Made by a program: the position numbers and the translations under genes. From contig JALHQP010000003.1 in NCBI GenBank assembly GCA_022841885.1, positions 59,292-123,291 on the forward strand: a DNA stretch of 64,000 nucleotides, written 5' to 3'. Of this stretch, positions 47,449-58,623 are shown piece by piece. Below the pieces are notes generated by a model. That model was not told the DNA's origin and searched no databases. It worked only from the letters and a program-made list of their open reading frames with translations. This DNA comes from Aquincola sp. (GTDB lineage: Bacteria; Pseudomonadota; Gammaproteobacteria; Burkholderiales; Burkholderiaceae_C). Position 1 is the stretch's first letter. Every line of letters starts with the position of its first letter.

Positions 47449-48789
47449 TCAGGCGTCTGAACTCTTGGTGCGCTGATTTGCTTCACGCAGGCGCGAGAGC
47501 TTGTCGGCGATCTGCTGTTCCAGCCCGCGGTCGGTCGGCCGGTAGAACACCGGAGGCGTGCCCATGTCGTCGGGGAAGTAGTGCTCGCCGGCCGCGAAAC
47601 CTTCGGCCTCGTCGTGTGCGTAGCGGTAGCCGCGACCGTAGTCGAGCTGCTTCATCAGCTTGGTCGGCGCGTTGCGCAGGCGCAGCGGCACCGGCCGCGT
47701 GCCGTCCTGCTGCACGAAGGCGCGCGCCGCGTTGTAGGCCATGTAGGCCGCGTTGCTCTTCGGCGCCGCGGCGAGAAAGAGCACGGCCTGCGCCAGTGCC
47801 AATTCGCCCTCGGGTGAGCCGAGGCGTTCGTAGACCTCGGCGGCGTCGAGCGCCATGCGCAGGCCGCGCGGGTCCGCCAGGCCGATGTCCTCGCTGGCCA
47901 TGCGGATCACGCGGCGCGCGACGTAGCGCGGGTCCACGCCGCCATCGAGCATGCGCACCAGCCAGTACAGCGCGGCGTCCGGGTCGCTGCCGCGCACCGC
48001 CTTGTGCAGCGCCGAGATCGTGTCGTAGAACTGCTCGCCGCCCTTGTCGTAGCGGCGCAGCTGGTCGCCCAGCGCACGCTCGAGCAGAGCTTCATCGATC
48101 AGCGTGGCGCCGCCCATCACGACGGCGACGTTCTCGACCACGTTGAGCAGGCGCCGCGCGTCGCCGTCGGCATAGCCGATCAGGCGCTGGCGCGCGCTGT
48201 CGCCAAACGGCGGCGCCTGCACGGCGGCGCGTGCGCGGTCGAGCAGCTCACCGAGCTCGTCGCTGGACAGCGGCTGCAGCACATGCACCGTCGCGCGCGA
48301 CAGCAACGCCGAATTCACTTCGAACGACGGGTTCTCGGTCGTCGCACCGATGAAGGTGAACAGGCCGCCTTCGACATGCGGCAGGAAAGCGTCCTGCTGT
48401 GCCTTGTTGAAGCGGTGCACCTCGTCGACGAAGACGATGCTCGACCGCCCGGCGCGGCGCGCGGCCTGCGCGCGCTCGACCGCGTCGCGGATGTCCTTGA
48501 CGCCGCCGAGCACGGCCGAGATCTGGATGAACTCGGCGTCGAAGGCCTGCGCCACCAGGCGCGCCAGCGTGGTCTTGCCCACGCCCGGCGGGCCCCACAG
48601 GATCATCGAATGCAGCCGGCCGGCATCGAAGGCAGCGCGCAGCGGTTTGCCCGGTGCGAGCAGGTGGCGCTGGCCGATCACCTCGTCGAGCGTGCGCGGA
48701 CGCAGGCGCTCGGCCAGCGGCGCGTTGGCCGCAGGTGCCGCCCTGCCAGCGGCAGGTGCGTGATCGTCGTCAAACAGCGAACCGGACAT
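47449..48789 (-). CDS. rarA: Replication-associated recombination protein A (RarA)
   Basis: A 446-residue AAA+ ATPase of the RarA/MgsA/WRNIP1 family acting at stalled replication forks. Walker A GPPGVGKTTLARLVA (about residues 51-65), Walker B with IVFVDEVHRFNKAQQDAFLP, sensor 1 IGATTENPSFEVN. The C-terminal MgsA tetramerisation region (YDTISALHKAVRGSDPDAAL, PEGELALAQAVLFLAAAPKSN) is intact. In many relatives it directly follows lolA; here an MFS gene on the other strand lies between them. Confidence 0.95.
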   Translation of the reverse strand: MSGSLFDDDHAPAAGRAAPAANAPLAERLRPRTLDEVIGQRHLLAPGKPLRAAFDAGRLHSMILWGPPGVGKTTLARLVAQAFDAEFIQISAVLGGVKDIRDAVERAQAARRAGRSSIVFVDEVHRFNKAQQDAFLPHVEGGLFTFIGATTENPSFEVNSALLSRATVHVLQPLSSDELGELLDRARAAVQAPPFGDSARQRLIGYADGDARRLLNVVENVAVVMGGATLIDEALLERALGDQLRRYDKGGEQFYDTISALHKAVRGSDPDAALYWLVRMLDGGVDPRYVARRVIRMASEDIGLADPRGLRMALDAAEVYERLGSPEGELALAQAVLFLAAAPKSNAAYMAYNAARAFVQQDGTRPVPLRLRNAPTKLMKQLDYGRGYRYAHDEAEGFAAGEHYFPDDMGTPPVFYRPTDRGLEQQIADKLSRLREANQRTKSSDA

Positions 48790-48826
48790 CGCGGTCCATT
48801 GTCGCAGCCGATGCGATGATCCATCG

Positions 48827-50005
48827 ATGAACCGTCACCTCGTGCTGCTCGCGCTCTGCCAAGGCGCGTTCCTGACCAACAACGTGGTCTTCATCGCGAT
48901 CAACGGCCTGGTTGGGCTGGCCCTCGCACCGGCCGGCTGGATGGCGACCTTGCCGGTGACGGGCTACGTGGTGGGCGGTGCGCTGGCTACCGGCCTGGTA
49001 GCGCGCACGCAGCAGCGCTGGGGACGCAAGCGCTCGTTCCAGCTCGGCCTGATGGTGGCGATCGGCGCCGCGGCGCTGTGCGCCTACGCTGCGGCGACCC
49101 AAAATTTCTGGCTGCTGGTGACCGCCACGGTGATCGCCGGCTACTACAACGCCAACGCGGCGCTGTACCGCTTCGCCGGCCCGGAGCTCGTCGGGCCCGA
49201 GTTCAAGGAGCGCGCGATCTCGCTGGTGCTGGCCGGCGGCATCATCGGCGCCTTTGCGGGGCCCAACCTCGCCAACGCCACGCGCAGCCTGACGGCGACG
49301 CCCTTCGTGGCCGCCTACCTGTCCCTGGTGGCGGTGGGCGCGCTGGCATTGCTGCTGCTGTCGCTGATCCGCTTCGCGCCGCATGTGCCGCCCGCGCCGG
49401 GCGCGGCGCGCGGGCGCCCGCTCGGCGAGATCGTGCGCCAACCGGTGTTCATCGTCGCGGCCGCTTGCGGCGCACTTGGCTATGGCGTGATGAACCTGCT
49501 GATGGCCGCCACGCCGATCGCGATGCAGCGCTGTGGCCTGCCCTTCGAGAGCGCTGCGTTGGTGCTGGAGTGGCACGTGCTGGGCATGTTCGTGCCGAGC
49601 TTCTTCACCGGACACCTGATCCGGCGCTTCGGCGTGTTGCCCGTGATGGTGGTCGGGGCCTTGCTCAACCTGGTGTGCATCGCGGTGGCGCTGGCCGGCG
49701 TCGAGCTGGAAAACTTCCTGGTCGCGCTGTTCGTGCTCGGCGTGGGTTGGAACTTCCTCTTCACTGGCGGCACGACCCTGTTGACCGAGACCTACCGTCC
49801 CGAAGAGAAGACACGCGCCCAGGGTGCGATGGACTTCTGTGTCTTCGCGACGATGGCGCTCAGTTCATTCGCCTCGGGCGCCCTGGTGACGACGCAAGGC
49901 TGGGAGTGGCTCAACCTGGGTTCGCTGCTGCCGCTGGGCCTGACGCTGGGCGCGCTGCTCTGGCTTGCGGCGCTGCGCCGCCGAGCGCTGCCGGCTACGG
50001 CTTGA
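48827..50005 (+). CDS. MFS transporter
   Basis: A 392-residue major facilitator with 12 predicted membrane spans and the loop 2-3 motif in RTQQRWGRKRSFQLGLM (about residues 61-77). The substrate cannot be inferred; similar proteins are annotated as drug or sugar-like MFS permeases. It lies on the plus strand inside the otherwise minus-strand ftsK-lolA-rarA block; its 3' end overlaps the lolA 3' end by 11 bp, and its start is 37 bp from the rarA start. Confidence 0.85.
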   Translation: MNRHLVLLALCQGAFLTNNVVFIAINGLVGLALAPAGWMATLPVTGYVVGGALATGLVARTQQRWGRKRSFQLGLMVAIGAAALCAYAAATQNFWLLVTATVIAGYYNANAALYRFAGPELVGPEFKERAISLVLAGGIIGAFAGPNLANATRSLTATPFVAAYLSLVAVGALALLLLSLIRFAPHVPPAPGAARGRPLGEIVRQPVFIVAAACGALGYGVMNLLMAATPIAMQRCGLPFESAALVLEWHVLGMFVPSFFTGHLIRRFGVLPVMVVGALLNLVCIAVALAGVELENFLVALFVLGVGWNFLFTGGTTLLTETYRPEEKTRAQGAMDFCVFATMALSSFASGALVTTQGWEWLNLGSLLPLGLTLGALLWLAALRRRALPATA

Positions 50006-50609
50006 GCACGTCCACGCCCTTGGGCGGCGTGAAGCGGAAGGCGTCGGCGGCCGGCGCCAGGTTGGTCGCCACCTCGCTGAAGTTCAGCTGCGAACGCTGA
50101 CCGAAGCTGTCGACCAGCTCGATCGCCGCGAGCGCCTTGCCCTTGAAGCCCACGCGCAGCGACTGGAAGCCGATCGACTCGTTGCGGGTGCGCGGCGTGG
50201 CCTGGACCCAGTCGATGCCTTGCGCGCTCGGCTGTGCCTTGAGTTCGAAGTCCTTCTCGAGGTTGCTGCCCGCGAGCAGCGCGGCCGGCGTGGCCCCGAG
50301 CGCCTGGTCCATCGGGCGTACCGTCACCTGCTGCAGGTCGACGTCGTAGAGCCACACCTTCTCGCCGTCGCCGACGATCAGCTGCTCGTAGGGCTTGGCG
50401 TAAGCGAAGCGGAAGCGGTTCGGGCGCGCGAACTCGAAGCTGCCGCTGGAGGTCTTCTTCTTGGCGCCGTCGGGTGAGGTGACGACCTGCGTGAAGGCAG
50501 CGCGTGCGGTCCTGACCTCGCGCGTGAACTCGCGCAGCGCATCGACGGCATCGGCCTGCACCGCACCGGTGGCGGCGGTCAGCACGACGGCCCAGCAGAG
50601 TCGCTTCAT
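49995..50609 (-). CDS. lolA: Outer-membrane lipoprotein carrier LolA
   Basis: A 204-residue periplasmic chaperone ferrying lipoproteins from LolCDE to LolB. Signal peptide at residues 1-19 (TGAVQA-DAVD). The mature part begins ALREFTREVRTARAAFTQVV, followed by GSFEFARPNRFRFAYAKPYEQLIVGDGEKVW, a classic LolA pattern. It lies 6 bp after ftsK and is probably co-transcribed with it. Tail-to-tail overlap with the MFS gene. Confidence 0.94.
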   Translation of the reverse strand: MKRLCWAVVLTAATGAVQADAVDALREFTREVRTARAAFTQVVTSPDGAKKKTSSGSFEFARPNRFRFAYAKPYEQLIVGDGEKVWLYDVDLQQVTVRPMDQALGATPAALLAGSNLEKDFELKAQPSAQGIDWVQATPRTRNESIGFQSLRVGFKGKALAAIELVDSFGQRSQLNFSEVATNLAPAADAFRFTPPKGVDVLKP

Positions 50610-50615
50610 CGCCGA

Positions 50616-52925
50616 CTACTCATCGCGGCGTGGCACCAGCAGGTCGCGGTTGCCGTTGGTGGCCATCGCTGACACCAGGCCCGACTTTTCCATCTGCTCG
50701 AGCAGGCGCGCGGCGCGGTTGTAGCCGATGCGCAGGTGGCGCTGCACGAGCGAGATCGACGCCCGCTTGTGCTGCAACACGATCGCCACTGCCTGGTCGT
50801 ACATCGGATCGGCCTCCGCATCGCCGCCGCCCTCGGCAGCCAGCGCATCACCATCGCCGTCGAGCGTGCCGCCCTCGAGGATGCCCTCGATGTAGTTTGG
50901 CTCGCCCTGGCTCTTCAGGTACTCCACAACGCGGTGGACCTCCTCGTCGCTGACATAAGCGCCATGCACCCGCATCGGCGTGTTGATGCCGGCGGGCGCC
51001 GACAGGTACAGCATGTCGCCCATGCCGAGCAGCGACTCGGCCCCCATCTGGTCGAGGATGGTGCGGCTGTCGATCTTGCTCGACACCTGGAAGCCGATGC
51101 GCGTCGGGATGTTGGCCTTGATCAGGCCGGTGATCACGTCCACGCTCGGCCGCTGCGTGGCCAGGATCAGGTGGATACCCGAGGCGCGCGCCTTCTGCGC
51201 CAGGCGGGCGATCAGCTCCTCGATCTTCTTGCCGACCACCATCATCAGGTCGGCCAGTTCGTCGATCACGACCACGATCTGCGGCAGGCGCTCGAGCGGC
51301 TCGGGCTGCTCGGGGGTCAGCGAGAACGGGTTGCCGATCTTCTCGCCCTTGGCGGCCGCCTCGTCGAGCTTCTTGTTGTAGCCCGAGAGCTGGCGCACGC
51401 CGAGCTTGCTCATCAGCTTGTAGCGCCGCTCCATCTCGCCGACACACCAGTTCAGCGCGTTGGCGGCCTGCTTCATGTCCGTGACCACCGGGCACAGCAG
51501 GTGCGGGATGCCTTCGTAGACCGAGAGCTCGAGCATCTTCGGATCGATCAGGATCAGCCGCACATCGCGCGCCTCGGCCTTGTAGAGCAGGCTCAGGATC
51601 ATCGCGTTGATGCCCACGCTCTTGCCCGAGCCGGTGGTGCCGGCGACCAGCGCGTGCGGCGTCTTCGCCAGGTCCACACAGACGGGCGCGCCGACGATGT
51701 CCTTGCCCAGGCCGATGGTCAGCATCGACGCCGCGTCGTTGTACGCGGTCGAGCCCAGGATCTCGGCCAGGCGGATCGTCTGCCGCTTCGCGTTCGGCAG
51801 CTCGAGCGCCATCGTCGTCTTGCCGGGAATCGTCTCGACGACGCGGATGCTCACCAGCGACAGCGAGCGCGCCAGGTCCTTCGCCAGGTTCACGACCTGC
51901 GCGCCCTTCACGCCGGTGGCCGGTTCGATCTCGTAGCGCGTGATCACTGGCCCCGGCGAGGCCGCCACCACGCGCACCTCGACGCCGAAGTCCTTGAGCT
52001 TCTTCTCGATCAGGCGCGAGGTCATCTCCAGCGACTCGCTGGTCACCGACTCCTGGCGGACCGGCGGCGCGTCGAGCAGGTCCACCTGCGGCAGCTTGGT
52101 GTCCGTCAGCTCGGCGAACAGTGGCTTCTGCCGCTCCTTGGCCACGCGCTCGGACTTCGGCAGCTCGGCGATCGGTTTCTCGATCACGACCGGGATGTGC
52201 TCCTCGATCACCTCGCGCTCCACCGCCGCCACCTCCTCGCGCTCGCGCTGAGCCGCCGCACCCAGGCGCACGTCCTCGGCCAGCTCACGCTGCGCCTCGC
52301 GCCGCTGCCTCCAGGTGTCGACCCAGGTGCCGATGCCTTCGGCCAGGCGCAGCCACGAGAAGCGCAATGCCATTGCCGTGCCGGCGATGAGCAGCCCGAT
52401 CCAGGCCACGCCGGAACCGGCAAAGCCCAGCCACTTGGCCGACAACGGCCCCAGCAGGTAGCCCAGCACGCCGCCGGCATGGCCGGGCAGCGAGGATTCG
52501 AAGCGGTACAGGCGCGTCGCTTCGAGCGCGCAACTCGCGGCCAGCAGCAGCGCCAGGCCGACCCAGAACACCGCACGGTGCCCCGGTGGTGCGGCCTCGC
52601 CACGCAGGCCGCGAGCCAGCGCCGTCAGCCAGGCGCGCCCGCCCACCAGGGGCAACCACCACACGCTGTGGCCGAGCATGAAAAAGGCGAAGTCCGCGAA
52701 CCAAGCCCCTGCGAGGCCGGCCTTGTTGCGCACGGCCTCGCCGCTGCCCGAGGTCGAGAAGCCCGGGTCCGCACCGGAGTGCGTTACCAAAGCCAGCATG
52801 GCCAACAGCCACAACATGGCGCCAGCGAGCAGCCAGAGCTGCCGTCTGAGCGGCAAAGTAGCCGGGCCACCCGGCGCCACCGCGGCGCCGCCTTCAGCCC
52901 GCAGCGATCCGAGGGGAAAGGTCAT
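50616..52925 (-). CDS. ftsK: DNA translocase FtsK
   Basis: A 769-residue FtsK. Four N-terminal membrane spans (about residues 25-185) anchor it at the septum. A short linker ([20 protein letters not shown]...) leads to the motor with Walker [13 protein letters not shown] (about residue 440) and [14 protein letters not shown]. The gamma DNA-reading domain is at the C terminus (AISLVQ-type: [21 protein letters not shown]). It aligns septation with chromosome dimer resolution. The linker is short compared with E. coli FtsK. Confidence 0.95.
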   Translation of the reverse strand: MTFPLGSLRAEGGAAVAPGGPATLPLRRQLWLLAGAMLWLLAMLALVTHSGADPGFSTSGSGEAVRNKAGLAGAWFADFAFFMLGHSVWWLPLVGGRAWLTALARGLRGEAAPPGHRAVFWVGLALLLAASCALEATRLYRFESSLPGHAGGVLGYLLGPLSAKWLGFAGSGVAWIGLLIAGTAMALRFSWLRLAEGIGTWVDTWRQRREAQRELAEDVRLGAAAQREREEVAAVEREVIEEHIPVVIEKPIAELPKSERVAKERQKPLFAELTDTKLPQVDLLDAPPVRQESVTSESLEMTSRLIEKKLKDFGVEVRVVAASPGPVITRYEIEPATGVKGAQVVNLAKDLARSLSLVSIRVVETIPGKTTMALELPNAKRQTIRLAEILGSTAYNDAASMLTIGLGKDIVGAPVCVDLAKTPHALVAGTTGSGKSVGINAMILSLLYKAEARDVRLILIDPKMLELSVYEGIPHLLCPVVTDMKQAANALNWCVGEMERRYKLMSKLGVRQLSGYNKKLDEAAAKGEKIGNPFSLTPEQPEPLERLPQIVVVIDELADLMMVVGKKIEELIARLAQKARASGIHLILATQRPSVDVITGLIKANIPTRIGFQVSSKIDSRTILDQMGAESLLGMGDMLYLSAPAGINTPMRVHGAYVSDEEVHRVVEYLKSQGEPNYIEGILEGGTLDGDGDALAAEGGGDAEADPMYDQAVAIVLQHKRASISLVQRHLRIGYNRAARLLEQMEKSGLVSAMATNGNRDLLVPRRDE

Positions 52926-52959
52926 GCCCCAATTGTGGCCGAGGCCGGCCGCACGCCTG

Positions 52960-53628
52960 TCAGTCGTTGTACAGGCGCTGCTTGATGATGACCGAGCCGT
53001 TTTCCTGGGTCTCGATCACGCCGCGCTGCTCCAGGTCCTTCATGACCCGGCTGACCATTTCGCGCGAGGCACCGACCACCTTGGCCATGTCCTGGCGCGA
53101 GACCTTGTTGCGAATCAGGCTGGTGCCGTTCACGTCCTCGGCCATGTCGAGCAGGGTGCGGGCCACGCGGCCATACACGTCCAGCAGGGCCAGCGACTCG
53201 ATCTGGCGGTCGGCCGCGCGCAGGCGCTGCACCAGGCCACGCAGGATGCCGTAGGCCAGCGAGGTGGTCTCGGGCAGGCAGCGCGCAAACTCGGTGCGTC
53301 CGAGCACCAGCATGTCGGTCTGCACCTCGGCGCGCACCGTGGCCGAATGGGGTTCGTTGTCGATCAGGCTCATCTCGCCGACGTAGTCGCCGGCCTCGAG
53401 CACCGCCAGGATGACCTCGCGGCCACGCGAGTCCGAGGTCAACACCCGGGCCCGGCCATTGAGCAGGATGAACAGCGCGTTGCTCTTGCGCCCCTGCTCC
53501 ACGACCAGCTCGCCACGCCGGAAGCGCCGCTTGACCACGTTGTCGGCCACCTGCTGCGCGTGCTCGTTGCTGAGCATCGAGAACAGCGGCACACGGCGAA
53601 TCAGGTCAAGATTCGAAAGCATCGACAT
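52960..53628 (-). CDS. Crp/Fnr-family transcriptional regulator
   Basis: A 222-residue cAMP-receptor-like regulator with an intact cyclic-nucleotide-binding fold ([47 protein letters not shown]) and HTH ([31 protein letters not shown]). The recognition helix R-E-M-V-S-R resembles the CRP/FNR consensus. Unlike the regulator at 21370 it retains the full C-terminal wing ([13 protein letters not shown]). Divergent from trxB. Likely a global regulator; effector unknown. Confidence 0.9.
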   Translation of the reverse strand: MSMLSNLDLIRRVPLFSMLSNEHAQQVADNVVKRRFRRGELVVEQGRKSNALFILLNGRARVLTSDSRGREVILAVLEAGDYVGEMSLIDNEPHSATVRAEVQTDMLVLGRTEFARCLPETTSLAYGILRGLVQRLRAADRQIESLALLDVYGRVARTLLDMAEDVNGTSLIRNKVSRQDMAKVVGASREMVSRVMKDLEQRGVIETQENGSVIIKQRLYND

Positions 53629-53747
53629 CGCGGGAACTCCTTGTTGGTGCTCTTCTTACGGCTCGGGGCGCCTCAGTCCGCGAGGACTGGCCATTCGGCG
53701 CGACTGCCTACAATTTCACGACCCGGCTATTGTGCCTATTGACAGGC

Positions 53748-54783
<1,036 letters not shown>

Positions 54784-54803
54784 CCCGAGGACCACGCCTC
54801 GGC

Positions 54804-54809
54804 TATACT
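54804..54809 (+). promoter_or_regulatory. Possible -10 element of rpmB-rpmG
   Basis: TATACT lies 50 bp before the rpmB ATG, in a short gap after trxB; no clear -35 is seen. It would allow the ribosomal protein pair to be transcribed independently of trxB. Confidence 0.4.
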
Positions 54810-54858
54810 CGCGGTCTTTGCCGAAATCCGGCAAACCGTATCATTTCCGGAGCCGAAC

Positions 54859-55092
54859 ATGGCACGCGTCTGTCAAGTCACGGGTAAGCGCCCGATGGTG
54901 GGAAACCATGTTTCCCACGCCAACAACAAGACCAAGCGTCGTTTCCTGCCCAACCTGCAGTACCGTCGCTTCTGGCTCGAAACCGAAAACCGCTGGGTGC
55001 GCCTGCGCGTGTCCAATGCCGCGCTGCGACTGATCGACAAGGTCGGCATCGACCAAGTGGTCGCCGACCTGCGCGCGCGCGGCGAAATCTGA
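54859..55092 (+). CDS. rpmB: 50S ribosomal protein L28
   Basis: A 77-residue L28. [34 protein letters not shown] is near-invariant in proteobacteria. One of the two L28 Cys residues of zinc-type paralogues is absent, so this is the zinc-independent form. Followed by rpmG after 14 bp, the usual rpmBG operon. Confidence 0.97.
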   Translation: MARVCQVTGKRPMVGNHVSHANNKTKRRFLPNLQYRRFWLETENRWVRLRVSNAALRLIDKVGIDQVVADLRARGEI

Positions 55093-55106
55093 TCTAGGAG
55101 CCCCAC

Positions 55107-55277
55107 ATGGCAACCAAAGGCGGACGCGAAAAGATCAAGCTGGAGTCCACGGCGGGCACCGGCCATTTCTACACCACGGCCAAGAACAAGAAGACGACGC
55201 CGGACAAGCTCGAATTCATGAAGTTCGATCCGAAGGCGCGCAAGCACGTCCTTTACAAGGAAACGAAGCTGAAGTAG
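55107..55277 (+). CDS. rpmG: 50S ribosomal protein L33
   Basis: A 56-residue L33: [20 protein letters not shown] and [20 protein letters not shown], ending [18 protein letters not shown] lies 9-12 bases before the ATG. It has no Cys-x-x-Cys, so is the zinc-independent type, matching the L28 upstream. The gene ends shortly before two terminator-like hairpins. Confidence 0.97.
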   Translation: MATKGGREKIKLESTAGTGHFYTTAKNKKTTPDKLEFMKFDPKARKHVLYKETKLK

Positions 55278-55282
55278 ACGCG

Positions 55283-55346
55283 AAGGAAAGCGGGCTCGCG
55301 GATGCGAGCCCCTTCCTTGGGCGAAGGGCCGCTTGCGCGGCCCTTT
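55283..55346 (+). terminator. rpmBG terminator
   Basis: A long imperfect stem (AAGGAA...GGGCTCGC with GCGAGCCC...TTCCTT, 55283-55318) is followed by a compact hairpin GGGCCGC-TTGC-GCGGCCC (55326-55343) and four T residues. The second structure fits a Rho-independent terminator and lies 22 bp before the convergent desaturase stop. Confidence 0.8.
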
Positions 55347-55367
55347 TGCATTGCAGCAGCGGTGCGC

Positions 55368-56588
55368 CTAGGCGTGCGCCGCGCGCAGTCGCAGCGAGAA
55401 CTCGCTCAGCACGGCGATGCCACTCTCCTCGGCGCGCTTGCACCAAGCCTGAAGGTCGGCGACCAACTGTTCGGCGGACACGTTGGTGCGTGTCCAGAGC
55501 TGGCGCAACTCCTCACGCATGGCCACCAGTTTGGCCAGCGCTGGGCTCTGCTCGACGGCTTGTGCCATCTGCGGCTTGATGCCGTGGGGGATCTTGTCGT
55601 CGTCGCGGTGCAGCCAGCGACGCGCGAGCTGCATCTGGGCGATGCGCGCGCTGCCCGCGGCGCCCTGCGCCTTGAGCCTGGCGATTTCGGCGCCGACTGT
55701 GCCGCGCAAGGCCTTGGCGTACTGCGCCATCACCTCGTAGCGGTTGGCGATGATCGCCTCCAGCGTCCTGCCGTCGGCCACGCGCACTTCGCGCAGTTCG
55801 AGACGCGGCGGCGTCTTGCGCACCTTGGCCCAGCCGACGGTTTCCAGGATCCGGATGTAGAGCCAGCCGATATCGAACTCGTGCGGCTTCACCGAGAGCT
55901 TGGCGCTCGTCGGGTAGGTGTGGTGGTTGTTGTGCAGTTCCTCGCCACCGATGATCACGCCCCAGGGCGAGATGTTGGTCGAGGCGTCCGCCGCCTCGAA
56001 GTTGCGGTAACCCCACCAGTGGCCGATCCCGTTGATGATGCCGGCGGCAGTGATCGGGATCCACAGCATCTGGACCGCCCAGACGGCGGCGCCGATGGCG
56101 CCGAACAGGAACAGGTTGATGATCAGCATCAGGCCCACACCCTGCCAGCTGAAGCGCGAGTACAGGTTGCGCTCGATCCAGTCGTCCGGGGTGTTGTGGC
56201 CGTACTTGGCCAGAGTCTCTTGGTTCTTGGCCTCGGTGCGGTAGAGCTCGCTGCCCTCGAGCAGCACCTTCCTGATGCCGCGGGTCTGCGGGCTGTGCGG
56301 GTCTTCTTCGGTTTCGCACTTGGCGTGGTGCTTGCGGTGGATCGCGACCCACTCCTTGGTCACCATGCCCGTGGTCAGCCAGAGCCAGAGACGGAAGAAG
56401 TGAGATGGGATCGGACCCAGCTCCAGCGCACGGTGCGCCTGCGCACGATGCAGGAAGATGGTGACCGCAGCGATGGTCACGTGCGTCGCCGCCAGCGTGA
56501 ACAGCACGATCTGCCACCAGGCAGCCTGGGTGGCACCATGGGCCAGCCATTGCACGAGCGAATCGGCGACCAAAGACAGAGCGTCCAT
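55368..56588 (-). CDS. Membrane fatty-acid (acyl-CoA) desaturase
   Basis: A 406-residue di-iron desaturase. The three His boxes are HRAQAH (about residues 47-52), HRKHH (about 84-88) and HNNHH (about 217-221), between hydrophobic spans, as in DesA/OLE1-type delta-9 desaturases. It introduces a double bond into membrane fatty acids. The C-terminal extension of about 130 residues (RIAQMQLARRWLHRDDDKIP and others) is soluble and seen in proteobacterial DesA homologues. Convergent with rpmG. Confidence 0.92.
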   Translation of the reverse strand: MDALSLVADSLVQWLAHGATQAAWWQIVLFTLAATHVTIAAVTIFLHRAQAHRALELGPIPSHFFRLWLWLTTGMVTKEWVAIHRKHHAKCETEEDPHSPQTRGIRKVLLEGSELYRTEAKNQETLAKYGHNTPDDWIERNLYSRFSWQGVGLMLIINLFLFGAIGAAVWAVQMLWIPITAAGIINGIGHWWGYRNFEAADASTNISPWGVIIGGEELHNNHHTYPTSAKLSVKPHEFDIGWLYIRILETVGWAKVRKTPPRLELREVRVADGRTLEAIIANRYEVMAQYAKALRGTVGAEIARLKAQGAAGSARIAQMQLARRWLHRDDDKIPHGIKPQMAQAVEQSPALAKLVAMREELRQLWTRTNVSAEQLVADLQAWCKRAEESGIAVLSEFSLRLRAAHA

Positions 56589-56685
56589 TCGAACCCTTTT
56601 CTACAGAAGACGGATTGTAGGCGGTCGAGCTTGGCGCCCAAGGGGGAAACTGCGTACCCAAAGCCGCCGAAACCTCATCTGCGCC

Positions 56686-57945
56686 TCAGACTTTGCGCCA
56701 GATCATGGCAAAAAAGCCATCAGTTGCATGCAAATGAGGCCATAGACGCAGATTTCCAGCCGCGGTCAGCCCGACAGCTCCGGTCACGCCCAGACCGTCC
56801 AGAACCGTCGCCGCATCGAGCTTCTCGAACCCCGGATGGGCCACCGAGAACGCGTCGCCGATGGCCTCGTTCTCCGCCGCCAGCAGGCTGCACGTGGCAT
56901 AGACGAGCCGGCCGCCGGTCTTCAGCAGCCGGCTGGCCGCCGCCAGGATGGCTGTCTGCTTGGCATTGAGCTCCTCCACGGCCTGCGGCGACTGGCGCCA
57001 CTTCAGGTCCGGATTGCGCCGCAGGGTGCCGAGCCCCGAACAGGGCGCGTCGACCAGAACACGGTCGATCTTGCCCGCCAGGCGCTTGATGCGGTCGTCG
57101 CGCTCGTGCGCGATCTGCACCGGGTAGACGTTCGACAGCCCGCTGCGTGCCAGGCGAGGCTTCAGGGCGTCGAGCCGGTGGCCGGACACGTCGAAAGCGT
57201 AGAGCCGGCCCGTGTTCTTCATCGCTGCGCCCAACGCCAGCGTCTTGCCGCCCGCTCCGGCACAGAAATCGACCACCATCTCGCCGCGCTTCGGGTCGGT
57301 GACCAGGGCCAGCAGCTGGCTGCCTTCGTCCTGAACCTCTACGTCGCCGCGGGTGAACAGGTCCAGTTTGTTCAGTGCGGGCTTGTCGGCCAGGCGCAAG
57401 CCCCAAGGAGAGTGTGGCGTCGCCTTCGCGTCGATGCCGGCGCCGGCCAGCTCGGCCTGCACCGGCTCGCGCCGCGCCTTCAGGGTGTTCACCCGCAGGT
57501 CGAGCGGCGCCGGCTCGTCCAGGCTGGCCACCAACGCCCAGAAGCCGTCGTCGCCGAGCTGCGTCTGAAGCGGCTGCGCGATCCAGTCGGGCAGGTTGTG
57601 GCGCAGTTTGGGGGAAAGCATCGTGCGGTCGACCGCCTGGGCACGGGCCAGCCAAGCCTGCTCGTCCGGCGACAGTGCAGCCTTCAGGAAGGCGGCGTCG
57701 CCGGCCCAGCCGAGAATCGCAAGTCGGCGCTCCGGCGGCCCGCTGCCGCCCTGCGCGAGATGCTGGAGCAGCAGGCGCCGCCGAAGTACGGCATAGGCCG
57801 TCTCCGCCAAGGTGTGACGCTCGCGTGCACCGAGGCCGCGATGCTTGCGGAAATGCGCCGACACGATGCCGTCGGCCGGCGCGTCGAACTTCAGCACCTC
57901 GCGCAGCAGCGCCGCGCAGGCATCGAGCAGCGCACGGGGCGTCAT
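56686..57945 (-). CDS. rsmB: 16S rRNA (cytosine-C5)-methyltransferase, RsmB family
   Basis: A 419-residue RsmB/NOL1-type enzyme. Residues 1-130 form a NusB-like RNA-binding domain. The SAM domain has VVDFCAGAGGKTLALGA (about residues 245-261), motif IV with the first catalytic Cys VLVDAPCSGLGTLRRNPD, and motif VI YATCSLLAAENE carrying the nucleophile. RsmB methylates C967 of 16S rRNA; other Rsm-type targets cannot be excluded. The start overlaps the purN stop by 4 bp. Confidence 0.92.
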   Translation of the reverse strand: MTPRALLDACAALLREVLKFDAPADGIVSAHFRKHRGLGARERHTLAETAYAVLRRRLLLQHLAQGGSGPPERRLAILGWAGDAAFLKAALSPDEQAWLARAQAVDRTMLSPKLRHNLPDWIAQPLQTQLGDDGFWALVASLDEPAPLDLRVNTLKARREPVQAELAGAGIDAKATPHSPWGLRLADKPALNKLDLFTRGDVEVQDEGSQLLALVTDPKRGEMVVDFCAGAGGKTLALGAAMKNTGRLYAFDVSGHRLDALKPRLARSGLSNVYPVQIAHERDDRIKRLAGKIDRVLVDAPCSGLGTLRRNPDLKWRQSPQAVEELNAKQTAILAAASRLLKTGGRLVYATCSLLAAENEAIGDAFSVAHPGFEKLDAATVLDGLGVTGAVGLTAAGNLRLWPHLHATDGFFAMIWRKV

Positions 57946-58574
57946 GCCGGCAGCAGCAGCTGGGACGCACCGTCAACTTGGCGAACGATGCCTTGTTCGA
58001 CGCGCAGTCGATCACTCACGCACCAGCGCACCGCGAGCGGATAGATCAGGTGCTCGCGCGCGAGCACGCGCGACGACAAGGCATCCTCGTCGTCGCCCGG
58101 CAGCACCGGCACGACGGCCTGGATCACGATCGGCCCGTGGTCGAGCTCGGGCGTCACGAAGTGCACCGTGGCACCCGCGAGCTTGCAGCCGGCATCGATC
58201 GCGCGCTGATGCGTATGCAGGCCGGGGAAGGCCGGCAGCAGCGACGGATGAATGTTGAGCAGTCGGCCTTCGTAGCGCCGCACGAACGCCGCGCCGAGGA
58301 TGCGCATGAAGCCGGCGAGCACCACGAGGTCCGGCGTCTGCACATCGATCGCCTGCGCGAGCGCGGCGTCGAAGGCCTCGCGTGTCGGAAAGGCCTTGTG
58401 ATCGATCACCTGCGTCGCGATGTCGTGCTCGGCCGCGAACGCCAGACCCCCGGCGCCGGGCCGGTTCGAGATCACTGCCACGACCCGCGCTGGCCACCGC
58501 TCGACAGCACAAGCCTCGACGATCGAGCGCATGTTCGAGCCGCGGCCGGAGATCAGGATGACGATGCGCTTCAT
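57942..58574 (-). CDS. purN: Phosphoribosylglycinamide formyltransferase
   Basis: A 210-residue GART transformylase of purine synthesis using 10-formyl-tetrahydrofolate. MKRIVILISGRGSNMRSIVE is the phosphate-binding start; active-site residues Asn and His lie in LLNIHPSLLPAFPGLHTHQRA (about residues 106-126), and Asp in ATVHFVTPELDHGPIVIQ. Length matches E. coli PurN (212). First gene of a purN-rsmB pair; divergent from trpS with 49 bp between starts. Confidence 0.96.
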   Translation of the reverse strand: MKRIVILISGRGSNMRSIVEACAVERWPARVVAVISNRPGAGGLAFAAEHDIATQVIDHKAFPTREAFDAALAQAIDVQTPDLVVLAGFMRILGAAFVRRYEGRLLNIHPSLLPAFPGLHTHQRAIDAGCKLAGATVHFVTPELDHGPIVIQAVVPVLPGDDEDALSSRVLAREHLIYPLAVRWCVSDRLRVEQGIVRQVDGASQLLLPA

Positions 58575-58623
58575 GGCCGTTTCGGTCGGGCGGCAGTGTA
58601 GCCCCGCCTAGAATCGCTTCACC

